Below are positions 45,183 to 53,983 of a DNA stretch of 64,000 nucleotides, piece by piece. The stretch comes from Pseudoselenomonas ruminis (GTDB lineage Bacteria > Bacillota > Negativicutes > Selenomonadales > Selenomonadaceae). The position numbers were made by a program, and so were the translations under genes. Within the stretch, counting starts at the first letter, position 1. Every line of letters begins with the position of its first letter. Location: assembly GCF_008271295.1 (NCBI RefSeq), contig NZ_VTOY01000002.1, positions 124,001 to 188,000 of the forward strand, in the 5' to 3' direction. The notes below the pieces were generated by a model. That model did not search any database and had not been told where the DNA came from. It worked only from the letters and a program-made list of their open reading frames with translations.

Positions 45183-45725
45183 TCAATTGTTAGCCAGTAA
45201 TTCTTTTCTAAGCGATTCGAGACGTCCAGCGACACTGCCATCGATACGGCGGTCACCAATCTTGACAACCACGCCGCCGATAATGTCCTTGTCCTCGTGC
45301 AGGCGGAGTTCCACCTGTTTGCCGGTAATCTTCTCAAGCTTTGCCTTGATAGACGAAGTCTGAGCTTCATCAACCGGTGCTGCCGTCGTCACATCCGCAA
45401 TCAGGATGCCTCTGGCTTCATTCGAAAGCTCACGGTACGAATCCTCAATGGCCTCGAACAGCGCAATGCGGCGCTTGTCTACCAGCAGCATCAGGAAATT
45501 GTACACGTTCGCGGAAAGCTCGCCTTCAAAGAGTTTCTGAATCAGCTCTTTTTTAGCCTTTGTCTCGACCTGCGGATTGGAAAGGAACGCGGTTGCTGCC
45601 GGTACGGTCGCAAGGCCGCTGCGGACATCCGCCAATTCCCTGCCATACTCCACAAGCTTATCTTCCTCCTGGGCAATCTCAAAGATTGCCGTGGAATATT
45701 TGCGTGCAAGCTGTAAGTTTAGCAT
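45183..45725 (-). CDS. atpH: F1Fo ATP synthase delta subunit
   Basis: Peripheral-stalk subunit joining b to the F1 head, 180 residues. N-terminal helical domain (LARKYSTAIFEIAQEE), FLSNPQVETKAKKELI and the C-terminal VELRLHEDKDIIGGVVVKIGDRRIDGSV fit the family. Its start overlaps the atpF stop by 7 bases. Confidence 0.97.
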   Translation of the reverse strand: MLNLQLARKYSTAIFEIAQEEDKLVEYGRELADVRSGLATVPAATAFLSNPQVETKAKKELIQKLFEGELSANVYNFLMLLVDKRRIALFEAIEDSYRELSNEARGILIADVTTAAPVDEAQTSSIKAKLEKITGKQVELRLHEDKDIIGGVVVKIGDRRIDGSVAGRLESLRKELLANN

Positions 45726-46222
45726 GGCAGATCACCAATCTTATCTTTATCGAGCTTATCGACGAATTCCGTGATAAGCTGCTCATTTTCAGCTTTATCG
45801 ATGTTTTTGGAGATGATTTTGCCAGCAGCAGCCATGGACAGAGCCACGACTTCGCCGCGGAGCTGTGCCACAGCACGCTCGCGGTCACGCTGGATTTCAG
45901 CCTCTGCAGCCTTCTTCATCTGCTCAATTTCGCGTTTCGTCTCAGCACGAGCGGCCTCGCGTTCTTCGCTGGCGCGCTTTTCCGCGTTGCGGATAATATC
46001 CTCAGCTTTGACGTTGGCAGCAGCCAGCTTCTTTTTGTAATCAGCCAGCAGCTTATCAGCTTCCGCTGCATCAGCATCTGCCTTATCAAGGCTCTCTTTG
46101 ATTCTATCCTCGCGGGCTTTGAGCATGTTGACGACCGGCTTATAAGCCACAGCGCGCAGCAGAACAACGAGAATTACGAAGTTGATAATCTGCGCGAAGA
46201 ATGTCATATTTAACTCGATCAA
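45719..46222 (-). CDS. atpF: F1Fo ATP synthase b subunit
   Basis: One N-terminal membrane helix (FFAQIINFVILVVLLRAVAYKPV) followed by a long charged coiled coil to residue 167, the usual form of the peripheral stalk dimer. 40 bases after atpE, overlapping atpH. Confidence 0.97.
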   Translation of the reverse strand: MIELNMTFFAQIINFVILVVLLRAVAYKPVVNMLKAREDRIKESLDKADADAAEADKLLADYKKKLAAANVKAEDIIRNAEKRASEEREAARAETKREIEQMKKAAEAEIQRDRERAVAQLRGEVVALSMAAAGKIISKNIDKAENEQLITEFVDKLDKDKIGDLPC

Positions 46223-46262
46223 TTACTATGCCCCCCCTTTTTGTTGTTTTTCACCAAAAAAA

Positions 46263-46514
46263 TTATTTGATGAGCGGGTTAGCATAGAGCATGATCAGAG
46301 CGACAACCGTTGCGATGATTGCCATTGCCTCGATCAGACCTACGGAAATCAGCGTATTGGTGAACAGCGTGTTTTTAGCTTCCGGCTGACGCGTGATACC
46401 TTCGATGAAACGGCTCGTTACCATACCATCACCAAGACCTGCACCGACTGCTGCAAGACCCATGCAGAGACCTGCACCGACTAAAGCTGCTGCTACCATA
46501 ATTGCATTTTCCAT
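46263..46514 (-). CDS. atpE: F1Fo ATP synthase c subunit
   Basis: An 83-residue helical hairpin that forms the rotor ring. The polar loop is RQPEA (42-46) and the ion-binding carboxylate is E62 in helix 2 (VGLIEAMAI). Helix 1 carries Asp29, the position equivalent to the Gln of classical Na+-type rings and to the second carboxylate of the Fusobacterium ring. The Ser that usually follows the Glu in Na+ rings is Ala63 here. Whether this ring carries H+ or Na+ cannot be decided by sight. Confidence 0.97.
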   Translation of the reverse strand: MENAIMVAAALVGAGLCMGLAAVGAGLGDGMVTSRFIEGITRQPEAKNTLFTNTLISVGLIEAMAIIATVVALIMLYANPLIK

Positions 46515-46559
46515 GAAAAAATCCTCCTTAAAAATGTAAAAACTTCTCAGATAGTAGAG

Positions 46560-47240
46560 TTATGATTCCTCTTCTTCCTTCTTTACTGCGTTGGCAAGAT
46601 ATGCCATCGACAGCATCGTGAAGATAACGGCCTGAACTCCGCCGATAAAGATACTGAATGCGAGCCAGGCAACAGCCGGGATTGGCATCCAGATTGGCAT
46701 GAGTTTCAGCAGGACGACAATGAGAATCTCGCCTGCCAGGATGTTACCAAATAGACGAAATGCCAGCGTGATTGGCTTGGCAATCTCCTCGATTGCGTTG
46801 ATGATTACGAATACCGGCGTCGGCTTGAAGAAATGAGCGATATAATGCCCACCTTTCATAAAGATTCCCAGTACATGTACCATGACAATGACCAGGAGTG
46901 CTAATGCCAGCGTAGTGTTCAAATCATTGGTCGGCGATGCCATCTTCGGTACAAGTCCCAACCAGTTGGAAACCAGCAGGAACATGAACAACGATACGAT
47001 AAACGGAGCCAGGAAACGGCCACGTTCTCCCATCATTGCATCCAGCTGTTCATGCAGCCACAAAACAATAATCTCCACGACATTCTGCCAGCCCTTCGGA
47101 ATAATCTTCAGGCTGCGGGTGGCCAGAAAGGCAATCAGTAATACGATAGCCATTGCGAGCCAAGTCATGTACAGCGTTTCCATATTGAAGGAAAAGCCCA
47201 TGATTTGTTCTGTTCCGCGATGAACGACCTCTTCGCCCAT
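46560..47240 (-). CDS. atpB: F1Fo ATP synthase a subunit
   Basis: Membrane stator subunit, 226 residues, with the half-channel helices. The essential Arg is in AFRLFGNILAGE; VNWLGLVP-like SNWLGLVPKM and the late QAVIFTMLSMAYLANAV also match. The ATG has GGAGG about 8 bases upstream, supporting this start over an internal Met. Confidence 0.98.
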   Translation of the reverse strand: MGEEVVHRGTEQIMGFSFNMETLYMTWLAMAIVLLIAFLATRSLKIIPKGWQNVVEIIVLWLHEQLDAMMGERGRFLAPFIVSLFMFLLVSNWLGLVPKMASPTNDLNTTLALALLVIVMVHVLGIFMKGGHYIAHFFKPTPVFVIINAIEEIAKPITLAFRLFGNILAGEILIVVLLKLMPIWMPIPAVAWLAFSIFIGGVQAVIFTMLSMAYLANAVKKEEEES

Positions 47241-47279
47241 ACACTCAACCTCCTTCCCAATAAAAACCTAAAATATCCT

Positions 47280-47648
47280 TTACCGTAAATTCATGTGGAT
47301 TAGCAGGAACAACGCCATTCCATAGCAAAGGAGAAAGCCCAATGCAGTCACACCGAATACTTTCGCAGAAATATTTATGGCTGTCAGCAGAACCAGCAGT
47401 AATACCACCATCCGCAAGACCAGTCCCCAAAGCATCTGCTTCGCTGCGCCACCAGTGGGTGCTTCGGCAATCCTCCACAATCGCCAGGCCATGTTCCAGA
47501 CAAATACCAGCGCCGCCATATAGCCCAGCAGCAAGGCCCCGATGAGTCCGCCCTCGCCCCTAGCGAGCAAAAGGCTTCCAAGCATCAGCGTCAGGGCCGC
47601 TAGTCCCCATGACAAACGCTTTATGAAAATCGATAAAACTTCCTTCAT
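47280..47648 (-). CDS. atpI: ATP synthase subunit I-like protein
   Basis: A 122-residue protein with four hydrophobic helices at the head of the atp operon. AtpI helps assemble the c ring and may carry Mg2+ or Ca2+. Assignment rests on size, topology, a basic central helix (RMVVLLLVLLTAI preceded by Arg) and position; the sequence is variable in this family. The promoter lies about 250 bases upstream. Confidence 0.8.
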   Translation of the reverse strand: MKEVLSIFIKRLSWGLAALTLMLGSLLLARGEGGLIGALLLGYMAALVFVWNMAWRLWRIAEAPTGGAAKQMLWGLVLRMVVLLLVLLTAINISAKVFGVTALGFLLCYGMALFLLIHMNLR

Positions 47649-47850
47649 ATTCCTCCTCCAACGCCAGGCAGAAACTGTCCATCGTCTTCGTTGAATATCG
47701 GCGCGACAAGAGCTATCCCGCGCGGGGACACGCTTCGCCTAAAAATCATATTTCGACATGAAACAACAAAACCCTTTAGAAATTTTGCAAATCAAAACAA
47801 AAAAATTCAGCCGGTTATGCTCGTTTTTGTCATAAATAATAATTATTTAT

Positions 47851-47885
47851 ACTACGATAAATCAATACAATTGGTTTATCGTAGT
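47851..47885. promoter_or_regulatory. Hairpin in the leader of the atp operon
   Basis: ACTACGATAAA and its complement form an 11-bp stem, with CAAT/ATTG pairing inside the loop. It begins about 8 bases after the predicted transcription start, inside a leader of about 245 bases (47649-47893) with no open frame. It could protect the mRNA 5' end or be a dyad operator. Confidence 0.55.
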
Positions 47886-47899
47886 CGGTCGCAATGCCT

Positions 47900-47928
47900 A
47901 TTATATTCGATTGATTAACGAATAGCAA
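47900..47928 (-). promoter_or_regulatory. Promoter of the atp operon
   Basis: TTGCTA and a consensus TATAAT on the minus strand, 17 bases apart. It lies between atpZ and atpI, so the ATP synthase genes have their own start despite the upstream envelope genes running the same way. Confidence 0.75.
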
Positions 47929-47990
47929 GACTTTTTTCGCCAAAATATAAAAATAACAACAATTCATTCAATACCGTATTTTTATTCTCA

Positions 47991-48233
47991 TTAGAGCAAG
48001 TTGCCCTGTTTGAGCTGACGGTACAGTGTATAAAGTGCTCCTGGAAAACCGATGAGGATGCCCGCCAGTTTTCCCACCGAGCCAAGGCCGAGGTTTTCAT
48101 CGGCCAGATTGCCCAGGAATACACAAATCCCGACAAAGACCACCAGATAAATCCCGATGCCACCCAGTACGGAAAACGCTTTGACAGCCTGACGGAGTCC
48201 TTCATGCCTGCCTTCGTCCTGTTCTTTTCCCAT
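47991..48233 (-). CDS. AtpZ/AtpI-family membrane protein
   Basis: 80 residues with two membrane helices (FSVLGGIGIYLVVFVGICVFLG and VGKLAGILIGFPGALYTLYR). The pattern matches the short AtpZ family found just upstream of atp operons. It is separated from atpI by about 340 bases that contain the atp promoter, so it may be expressed separately. A Mg/Ca transport role with AtpI is known only for some relatives. Confidence 0.8.
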   Translation of the reverse strand: MGKEQDEGRHEGLRQAVKAFSVLGGIGIYLVVFVGICVFLGNLADENLGLGSVGKLAGILIGFPGALYTLYRQLKQGNLL

Positions 48234-48249
48234 AGATCTCCCTCCTAAA

Positions 48250-48280
48250 AAAAGGACTGCCGCTACTGCAACAGTCCTTT
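48250..48280 (-). terminator. Terminator after wecB
   Basis: AAAGGACTG and CAGTCCTTT pair across a 12-base loop, followed by further T on the minus strand, 6 bases after the wecB stop. It also precedes atpZ. Confidence 0.8.
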
Positions 48281-48286
48281 GTCTTT

Positions 48287-49450
48287 TTATTTGCCCATGA
48301 ATACCGTCGGACGCTCCCCTGCCAGTTCATAATGGTAGAGAATCGCCTGAATGATGCGTTCCGATGCCTTGCCGTCACCATAAGGATTTACGGATTCAGC
48401 CATGCGGCCGTATTCTTCCTTATCCGTAAGCAGCGTTTTGGCTTCCTGATAGACGCGCTCGCGGTCCGTACCGATGAGTTTGACCGTACCGGCAGCGACA
48501 GCTTCCGGACGCTCTGTCGTATCGCGCAGAACGAGAACCGGTTTCCCGAGTGCCGGAGCCTCTTCCTGAACTCCGCCCGAATCCGTCAGTATAAGATGCG
48601 CACGGCTCATCAGATTGGCAAACGGCTCGTAATCGAGCGGGTCAATCAGATGAACTTTGCTGAGTCCGCCGAGTTCCTCGCGCACAACTTCACGGACTTT
48701 CGGGTTCTTGTGAACCGGGAAGACGATTTCCACATCATCAAACTCTTCCGTCAGCTGGCGCAGCGCCTTATAGACATGACGCATCGGTTCGCCAAGGTTC
48801 TCACGGCGATGCGTCGTGACGAGGATGATGCGCTTATTCTTGAAATCGATATTGCGAAGCATCTCATCTTCGAACTCGAAGTCCTCACGAACCGTGTGAT
48901 GGAGTGCATCGATTACCGTGTTGCCCGTGACGAAAATACTCTCAGCCGGAACACTTTCCGCCAGCAGATTAGCCTCACTGGTTTCCGTCGGTGCAAAGTT
49001 GAGGTCCGAAATGCAGCCCGTGAGCTTGCGGTTCATTTCCTCCGGGAAGGGCGAATACTTGTTGTGGGTGCGCAGGCCAGCTTCGACGTGACCCACCGGA
49101 ATCTGATGATAATAAGCTGCCAGCGCACCGGCAAAGGTCGTCGTCGTATCACCATGAACCAAAACGATATCCGGTTTTTCTTCCGTCATGACCTGGTCCA
49201 GACCCTTCATTGCCTTCGTCGTAATGTCGAAGAGCGTCTGGCCCTGTGCCATGATATCAAGGTCGTGGTCCGGCGTGATATTGAAAAGATTCAATACCTG
49301 GTCCAGCATTTCGCGGTGCTGGGCAGTTACCGCTACCACCGGCGTAATCGTATCGGGATGTTTCTGCAATTCCAAAACGATTGGCGCCATCTTGATTGCC
49401 TCCGGACGCGTGCCGAAGACCGTCATTACCTTGATTTTCTTCTTGTCCAT
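48287..49450 (-). CDS. wecB: UDP-N-acetylglucosamine 2-epimerase (non-hydrolysing)
   Basis: Interconverts UDP-GlcNAc and UDP-ManNAc for surface polysaccharide. The 387-residue GT-B-like protein shows VFGTRPEAIKMAPI, VHGDTTTTFAGA, VEAGLRT, THRRENLGEP, LTDSGGVQEEAPALGKPVLVLR and ERPEAV. It follows wecA by about 60 bases. Confidence 0.96.
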   Translation of the reverse strand: MDKKKIKVMTVFGTRPEAIKMAPIVLELQKHPDTITPVVAVTAQHREMLDQVLNLFNITPDHDLDIMAQGQTLFDITTKAMKGLDQVMTEEKPDIVLVHGDTTTTFAGALAAYYHQIPVGHVEAGLRTHNKYSPFPEEMNRKLTGCISDLNFAPTETSEANLLAESVPAESIFVTGNTVIDALHHTVREDFEFEDEMLRNIDFKNKRIILVTTHRRENLGEPMRHVYKALRQLTEEFDDVEIVFPVHKNPKVREVVREELGGLSKVHLIDPLDYEPFANLMSRAHLILTDSGGVQEEAPALGKPVLVLRDTTERPEAVAAGTVKLIGTDRERVYQEAKTLLTDKEEYGRMAESVNPYGDGKASERIIQAILYHYELAGERPTVFMGK

Positions 49451-49508
49451 TAAAAATCCCCTTTCTATAAATAAAGGCAGGACTTACGCCTGCCTTTCGG
49501 GTTCTGTT

Positions 49509-50582
49509 TCACTGTCTTCCCGCAGCAGCGCTTTGCTGATGCGCAGAATCATTCATGTGGAAAATACCAATCTTCTTGGCGCCAATTAATACAGCCACCA
49601 CAACCACGCAGACGATGAGAATAGCAAACTGGCTGCTTACCTCGGTGAGTGCTACTGCACTGAGTCCCAAAAGAGCACTGATGACATACATCAAGAGTAC
49701 TGCCTGACGCTGGCTGAAGCCAAGGTCCAGCAAGCGATGATGCAGATGCCCCTTATCCGGCTTAAAGATAGGAACGCCACCGCGGTAACGGCGCACAATC
49801 GCAAACGTCGTATCCAGGATTGGCAATCCTAAAGCCAGGATTGGCACGATAAGTGCAATCGTCGCAGCACATTTCACTGCGCCGATGACCGAAATGCCAG
49901 CCAACATGAAACCAAGGAACATGCTGCCGGAATCGCCCATAAAAATGCGTGCTGGGTTAAAGTTGTAATAAAGGAAGCCAAATGCTGCACCAGCCAACGC
50001 TGCGGTAAGCACGGCTACCAAAAGGATATTCTGCTGCAAAGCGACGAGGAAAATGGTGATAGCCGCAATGGTCGATACTCCGGCAGCCAAACCGTCGAGT
50101 CCATCAATGAGATTGACCGTATTGGTAAGACCGACAATCCAAAAAATCGTCGCCGGAATGGCAAACCATTCCGTGTAGATGTAATCCCCAAACGGGTCCG
50201 TTACAAAATCGATGCGGACATCAAAAGCAATGACCAGCACCGCTGCCGCAATAATCTGGCCAAGGAGTTTGACCTTTGCCGGCAGGTTCTTGTAGTCATC
50301 AATGATACCAACCAGAACGATGAGCGAACCGCCCACCATGAGCCCCACAAGCTCCGTCATGACTTCATCCGTAACCTGAACAAAGGAAAGGAGCGTGAGC
50401 ATTGCCACCATAAAGGCAGCATAAATGCCAAGTCCGCCAATGCGCGGAATCGGCTTTTTATGTACTTTTCTCGCATCAGGAGCATCCATAGCTCCCGTCT
50501 TGGCCGCCAAAAAAATCACGCCTGGCGTAATGAGCAGCGCCACACCGGCAGCAATAACAAACGCCAACATATAATCTGGCAT
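49509..50582 (-). CDS. wecA: Undecaprenyl-phosphate GlcNAc-1-phosphate transferase (WecA/TagO type)
   Basis: Starts lipid-linked glycans by moving GlcNAc-1-P to undecaprenyl phosphate at the inner membrane. About eleven membrane segments; the family's acidic motifs are present: DDYKNLPAKVKLLGQ, NLIDGLDGLAAG, FMGDSGSMFLGF and the HLHHRLLDLG loop. The start is MPDYMLAF, about 10 bases after GAGG; an upstream in-frame Met is poorly placed. With WecB, it suggests an O-antigen or ECA-like polymer. Confidence 0.92.
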   Translation of the reverse strand: MPDYMLAFVIAAGVALLITPGVIFLAAKTGAMDAPDARKVHKKPIPRIGGLGIYAAFMVAMLTLLSFVQVTDEVMTELVGLMVGGSLIVLVGIIDDYKNLPAKVKLLGQIIAAAVLVIAFDVRIDFVTDPFGDYIYTEWFAIPATIFWIVGLTNTVNLIDGLDGLAAGVSTIAAITIFLVALQQNILLVAVLTAALAGAAFGFLYYNFNPARIFMGDSGSMFLGFMLAGISVIGAVKCAATIALIVPILALGLPILDTTFAIVRRYRGGVPIFKPDKGHLHHRLLDLGFSQRQAVLLMYVISALLGLSAVALTEVSSQFAILIVCVVVVAVLIGAKKIGIFHMNDSAHQQSAAAGRQ

Positions 50583-50686
50583 ACAAGTTGCACCTCTTTT
50601 TCCAAAAACATTCAATTTTTCATAGCAAGCCTATTTTACCGCAGTGGGTGTCTAGTGTCAATGGAAAGAAGCTGAATGCACAGGAT

Positions 50687-51151
50687 TTAGTCGCGAATCT
50701 CATCCGGACGACAGGTCACGATACTGCCGTCCGTTTCGTAATAGACAACCTGCGCCAGCTTGGCATTGCGAAGCATCCGCCGGCAAAGCAGGCACGGTTT
50801 GCCCGAAGCCAGGCTGCCATCGGCATTAATGCCGACAATATAAATCGTCGCCCCTTCCATGACGGCAGGGTCCGCATTGATGATGGCATTCTGCTCCGCA
50901 TGGACGGCTACGCAAAGCTCGTAATTCTGCCCCTTGGGCACATGAAGCCGTTCCCGCTCGCAAATTCCGGTATCAATGCAGTTCGACTCGCCGCGTGGGG
51001 CTCCATTGTAACCCGTACTGATGATGATTTTATCCTTGACGATGATGGCACCGTACCGGCGGCGCAGGCAGGTTGCCCGGCGGCCAACGGCTTTGGCAAT
51101 ATCCAGGAAATATTCCGTCCAGTCCGGACGCTGCTGTTTTTCACGACTCAT
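50687..51151 (-). CDS. dCMP deaminase
   Basis: Zinc-dependent deoxycytidylate deaminase, 154 residues, that supplies dUMP for thymidylate synthesis. Zinc ligands are in CVAVHAEQNAI and KPCLLCRRML, with the long DTGICERERLHVP insert typical of dCMP (ComEB-like) deaminases. Its start overlaps the preceding gene by 11 bases. Confidence 0.93.
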   Translation of the reverse strand: MSREKQQRPDWTEYFLDIAKAVGRRATCLRRRYGAIIVKDKIIISTGYNGAPRGESNCIDTGICERERLHVPKGQNYELCVAVHAEQNAIINADPAVMEGATIYIVGINADGSLASGKPCLLCRRMLRNAKLAQVVYYETDGSIVTCRPDEIRD

Positions 51152-51554
51152 GATGTTCCTCCAAACTATCCAAATAGCGATGCCCCAATATGACCGCTAC
51201 AAAATCATCTACGGGCTCCGGCGGCACCTGCATCGTCACCGGCAGCAGCCGCCGCCAGCCCTTTGGCGGATGTGCCTTCCAATACTCGCCCTTGGCAAGT
51301 TCGGTCGTGCGATATTCATCCAGCACGGCTATGGTAAGTTCCGGCAGTGCCTTTCTAATGCGCGCCCGCGCCTCTTTGCTTGTCGTTCCGTTGCCTTCCA
51401 CCAAGACCTCATACCCGTATTTCTGCCGGGCTTCTGCCAGCTCCGTTTCCAGCCTTGCCGTTTCTATGACTTTCTGCCAAATCACCCGGCCATCCCTTGC
51501 CAGTACGGCAAAGCCGCATTTGTCACGGCCGGGGTCCAATGCTGCTATATTCAT
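51141..51554 (-). CDS. RuvC/YqgF-like RNase H-fold protein
   Basis: 137 residues. The first strand MNIAALDPGRDKCGFAVL has the Asp of the RNase H/Holliday resolvase fold, LVEGNGTTSKEARARI the second acidic motif (Glu), and VPPEPVDDFVAVILGHRYL a third with paired Asp. It is thus probably a nuclease of the YqgF/RuvC superfamily with an intact DED set. The start MNIAALD has AGGAGG 5 bases upstream. Its exact role is unknown. Confidence 0.78.
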   Translation of the reverse strand: MNIAALDPGRDKCGFAVLARDGRVIWQKVIETARLETELAEARQKYGYEVLVEGNGTTSKEARARIRKALPELTIAVLDEYRTTELAKGEYWKAHPPKGWRRLLPVTMQVPPEPVDDFVAVILGHRYLDSLEEHHES

Positions 51555-51569
51555 CGGTTCCTCCTGCAA

Positions 51570-51598
51570 GAAAGCCTTCCTCAAAGAGGAAGGCCTTT
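51570..51598 (-). terminator. Hairpin terminator after the DUF3084 gene
   Basis: GCCTTCCTC and GAGGAAGGC form a 9-bp stem with an AAA loop and TTTC tail on the minus strand, in the 56 bases between two genes. The tail is short, so read-through is likely. Confidence 0.6.
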
Positions 51599-51610
51599 CT
51601 TTCTCATTTC

Positions 51611-52828
51611 TTACGGTAAATCCGTCTGCTGTTCTACCCTGATTTTTAACCGCAGCGGCCCAATGGCATCGGTTGCGCCATTGGCATAAGCGGACAATAT
51701 CCAAGGGCCATGCTTTCCGCGCAAGGCGCCGACAATATCATAGAACTGCGCGCCTTCAATCACACCTACCGTGCCGCGGATCGGGTCGGGCAGGATTCCC
51801 TTGGCCGTAGCCGCCTGATTGACCTCCTTGAGGAAGTCCATGACTACCTGCTCCGACTCGCCATCCGATTTTCCGGTCAGCGTATAGGGCTTAGCCAGAA
51901 TAAATTCCTTATCGGCATATACCGTGCTGTTCTTATAAAGCTCCAGCGTCGTCCGGATTGCTTCACCGCGTACGAGATTGCCGGCTGCCACGATGCGGAC
52001 GACCATATCATTCCGGCTGGCCGCAATCGTCTTTACCGCCTCTGCATACTCCGGCTGATAAATCCAGATGTCCTGGTCGGATTTATCCTCGCCAAGCTTT
52101 TCCGATACGTTGCGATTGGCAAGTTCGGCCAGTGCCCGCAAGTCGTTATCGACCTCAAACTGGGTGCGGCCGCCACGGACTACGGCACTGGCAATTACCT
52201 CACCAGCCTGGTAGATGATGTCTCCCTCGCGGATGGTAATCAGGCCATCGCGAAGATTTTGGGCGTGCTGCTCAAGAAGCGTATTGCTTTCGGTGAGTTT
52301 CTTGTTTGTTCCCGCCAGCAAATCATTCTGCGCGCCCAACGCGGAATTTTCGGCGGTCAAGGCATCATTGCGATGCAGCAAATCAATCTTCGCGGCCTCG
52401 AGCAGGCGGTTGCCCTCCTGAAGGCGGGCTGATTTTTCTTCCAGCTCCGTCTGCTGGCTCTTGAGCTTTTCGACATCATCCTTCGACTTGGCCAGCGCCT
52501 CATCGGTCTGCTGCTGCTCAACCTGGGCCTGCTGCAAATCCGCCTGGGCCTGCGTCAGGCTGTCCTTTGTCTCCCGCATCGTGCGGTTGAGCTGCTCCAT
52601 GCCAAAAAGTGCCGTGCGGACATTCTGGGAAGCCGCGGCCATAACGCCAAAGGTCAGGGTCGTAATGCAGATGCCAGTAAAAATCGTAATGACAACGGAT
52701 GTATGGCGTGGCCGAAGGCCAAAAAGCGACAGCCGCTTCTTACCGATTTTTGTTCCGAGCCGGTCACCAATAAACGCAATTGCGCCACCGGTAATAATCA
52801 GCACGACAATCAAAAGGACTCCATACAT
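51611..52828 (-). CDS. DUF3084-domain membrane-anchored coiled-coil protein
   Basis: 405 residues. Two membrane helices at the start (VLLIVVLIITGGAIAFIG and TSVVITIFTGICITTLTFG) flank the basic motif KKRLSLFGLRPRHTS. A long coiled coil from about 75 to 195 follows, then a mixed domain with ITIREGDIIYQAGEVIASAVVRGG. This is the DUF3084 layout found in cyanobacteria and Negativicutes. Function is unknown; here it lies directly after lptF, which suggests an envelope role. Confidence 0.85.
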   Translation of the reverse strand: MYGVLLIVVLIITGGAIAFIGDRLGTKIGKKRLSLFGLRPRHTSVVITIFTGICITTLTFGVMAAASQNVRTALFGMEQLNRTMRETKDSLTQAQADLQQAQVEQQQTDEALAKSKDDVEKLKSQQTELEEKSARLQEGNRLLEAAKIDLLHRNDALTAENSALGAQNDLLAGTNKKLTESNTLLEQHAQNLRDGLITIREGDIIYQAGEVIASAVVRGGRTQFEVDNDLRALAELANRNVSEKLGEDKSDQDIWIYQPEYAEAVKTIAASRNDMVVRIVAAGNLVRGEAIRTTLELYKNSTVYADKEFILAKPYTLTGKSDGESEQVVMDFLKEVNQAATAKGILPDPIRGTVGVIEGAQFYDIVGALRGKHGPWILSAYANGATDAIGPLRLKIRVEQQTDLP

Positions 52829-52868
52829 CCTTCCTCAATCCACCTTTCGCAATAACCTGCAGCCATCG

Positions 52869-53969
52869 TCAGCGCGATGCTCTGCGTATCAGGAAGAAAC
52901 CCGCAATCAAACCGACGATATTCGGAATCCATACGGCCAGCATCGGGGCAATTGCGCCGCTGCGTGCCAAAGCATTTCCCATCGTCATCAGTGCATAATA
53001 GAAGAAAATGATGATTACGCTCATGGCAAAGCCGGCCGACGATGAGTTACGCGTCGGCTGCAAGCCAAGCGGTACACCAATCAAGGCGAAAATCAAGCTG
53101 GCCATCGGCACCGTAACGCGCTGGTACAGTTCCGCCTCGAGCTTGTTGGTATTGATATACTGCGTCTTCATGATTTCGATTTGCGCTTTGAGCTCTTTCA
53201 TCGTGAGCTCTTCCGGATCTTTCTGCTCGCGGACAATCTGTTTTGGATTGGCCTTAATCGGGAGCCTTTGTGAATCAAAGCGCATGGTATGCTCACTCTT
53301 GCCGGCTTCCGTTGCAATGTCGTAAATCATGCCATTGTGCATGTTCCACTCATTGCCGCTCCACTCGGCATATTCCGCATTCTCCACATGGCTGACCTGG
53401 CCCTCGTCGTTGAACTCCTGCAAGGTGATTCCCTGAAGGGTCTGCGTCTCTGCGTCGTAACGGCGCGCATAGACCAGCCGCTGAATCTTATCATGGTTAA
53501 GGTCTTTTAAAATGATGTGCTCCTGCGACTTCATCCCGGTATTGCCCTGGATTTCGTAGTAAAGGACATTGCGGTAAGCCGTATTGGCCCATGGCACAAC
53601 GTATTCATTGAAGGCAATCGCACACATGCTGACGATGAGTCCCATGAGGATAGCCGGTGCCGCAATGCGGCCAAAACCGATACCGCAGGACTTCATGGCC
53701 GTAATCTCACTGGAGCTCGACAGACGGCCAAACGTCAACAGGCTCGCCAGCAGCATGGACATCGGGAACGTCCACATAATAACCGCCGGCAGACCAAAGA
53801 TGAAGATTTTCACTACGGCCTGCAGCGAAGCACCATAATCCGTAATATACTTGGCAATCTTAAAGAGCGTTCCCGAACCGATAAAAACTGCGGAGAAGGC
53901 ACAGATGCCGAATAAGAAGGTCATGAACACTTCCCGAAATATGTATTTGTCTAAGATTCTTATATGCAT
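52869..53969 (-). CDS. lptF: LPS export ABC transporter permease (LptF/LptG family)
   Basis: Inner-membrane permease with LptB that extracts LPS from the membrane. 366 residues, with three helices at each end (VFMTFLFGICAFSAVFIGS; MASLIFALIGVPLGLQP; MLAVWIPNIVGLIAGFFLIRR) around a large periplasmic domain. Start at MHIRILDKYIFRE, 8 bases from GGAG. Only one permease gene is present; the second either lies elsewhere or this one forms a homodimer. Confidence 0.93.
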   Translation of the reverse strand: MHIRILDKYIFREVFMTFLFGICAFSAVFIGSGTLFKIAKYITDYGASLQAVVKIFIFGLPAVIMWTFPMSMLLASLLTFGRLSSSSEITAMKSCGIGFGRIAAPAILMGLIVSMCAIAFNEYVVPWANTAYRNVLYYEIQGNTGMKSQEHIILKDLNHDKIQRLVYARRYDAETQTLQGITLQEFNDEGQVSHVENAEYAEWSGNEWNMHNGMIYDIATEAGKSEHTMRFDSQRLPIKANPKQIVREQKDPEELTMKELKAQIEIMKTQYINTNKLEAELYQRVTVPMASLIFALIGVPLGLQPTRNSSSAGFAMSVIIIFFYYALMTMGNALARSGAIAPMLAVWIPNIVGLIAGFFLIRRASR

Positions 53970-53983
53970 CGTTTGTTCTCCAA

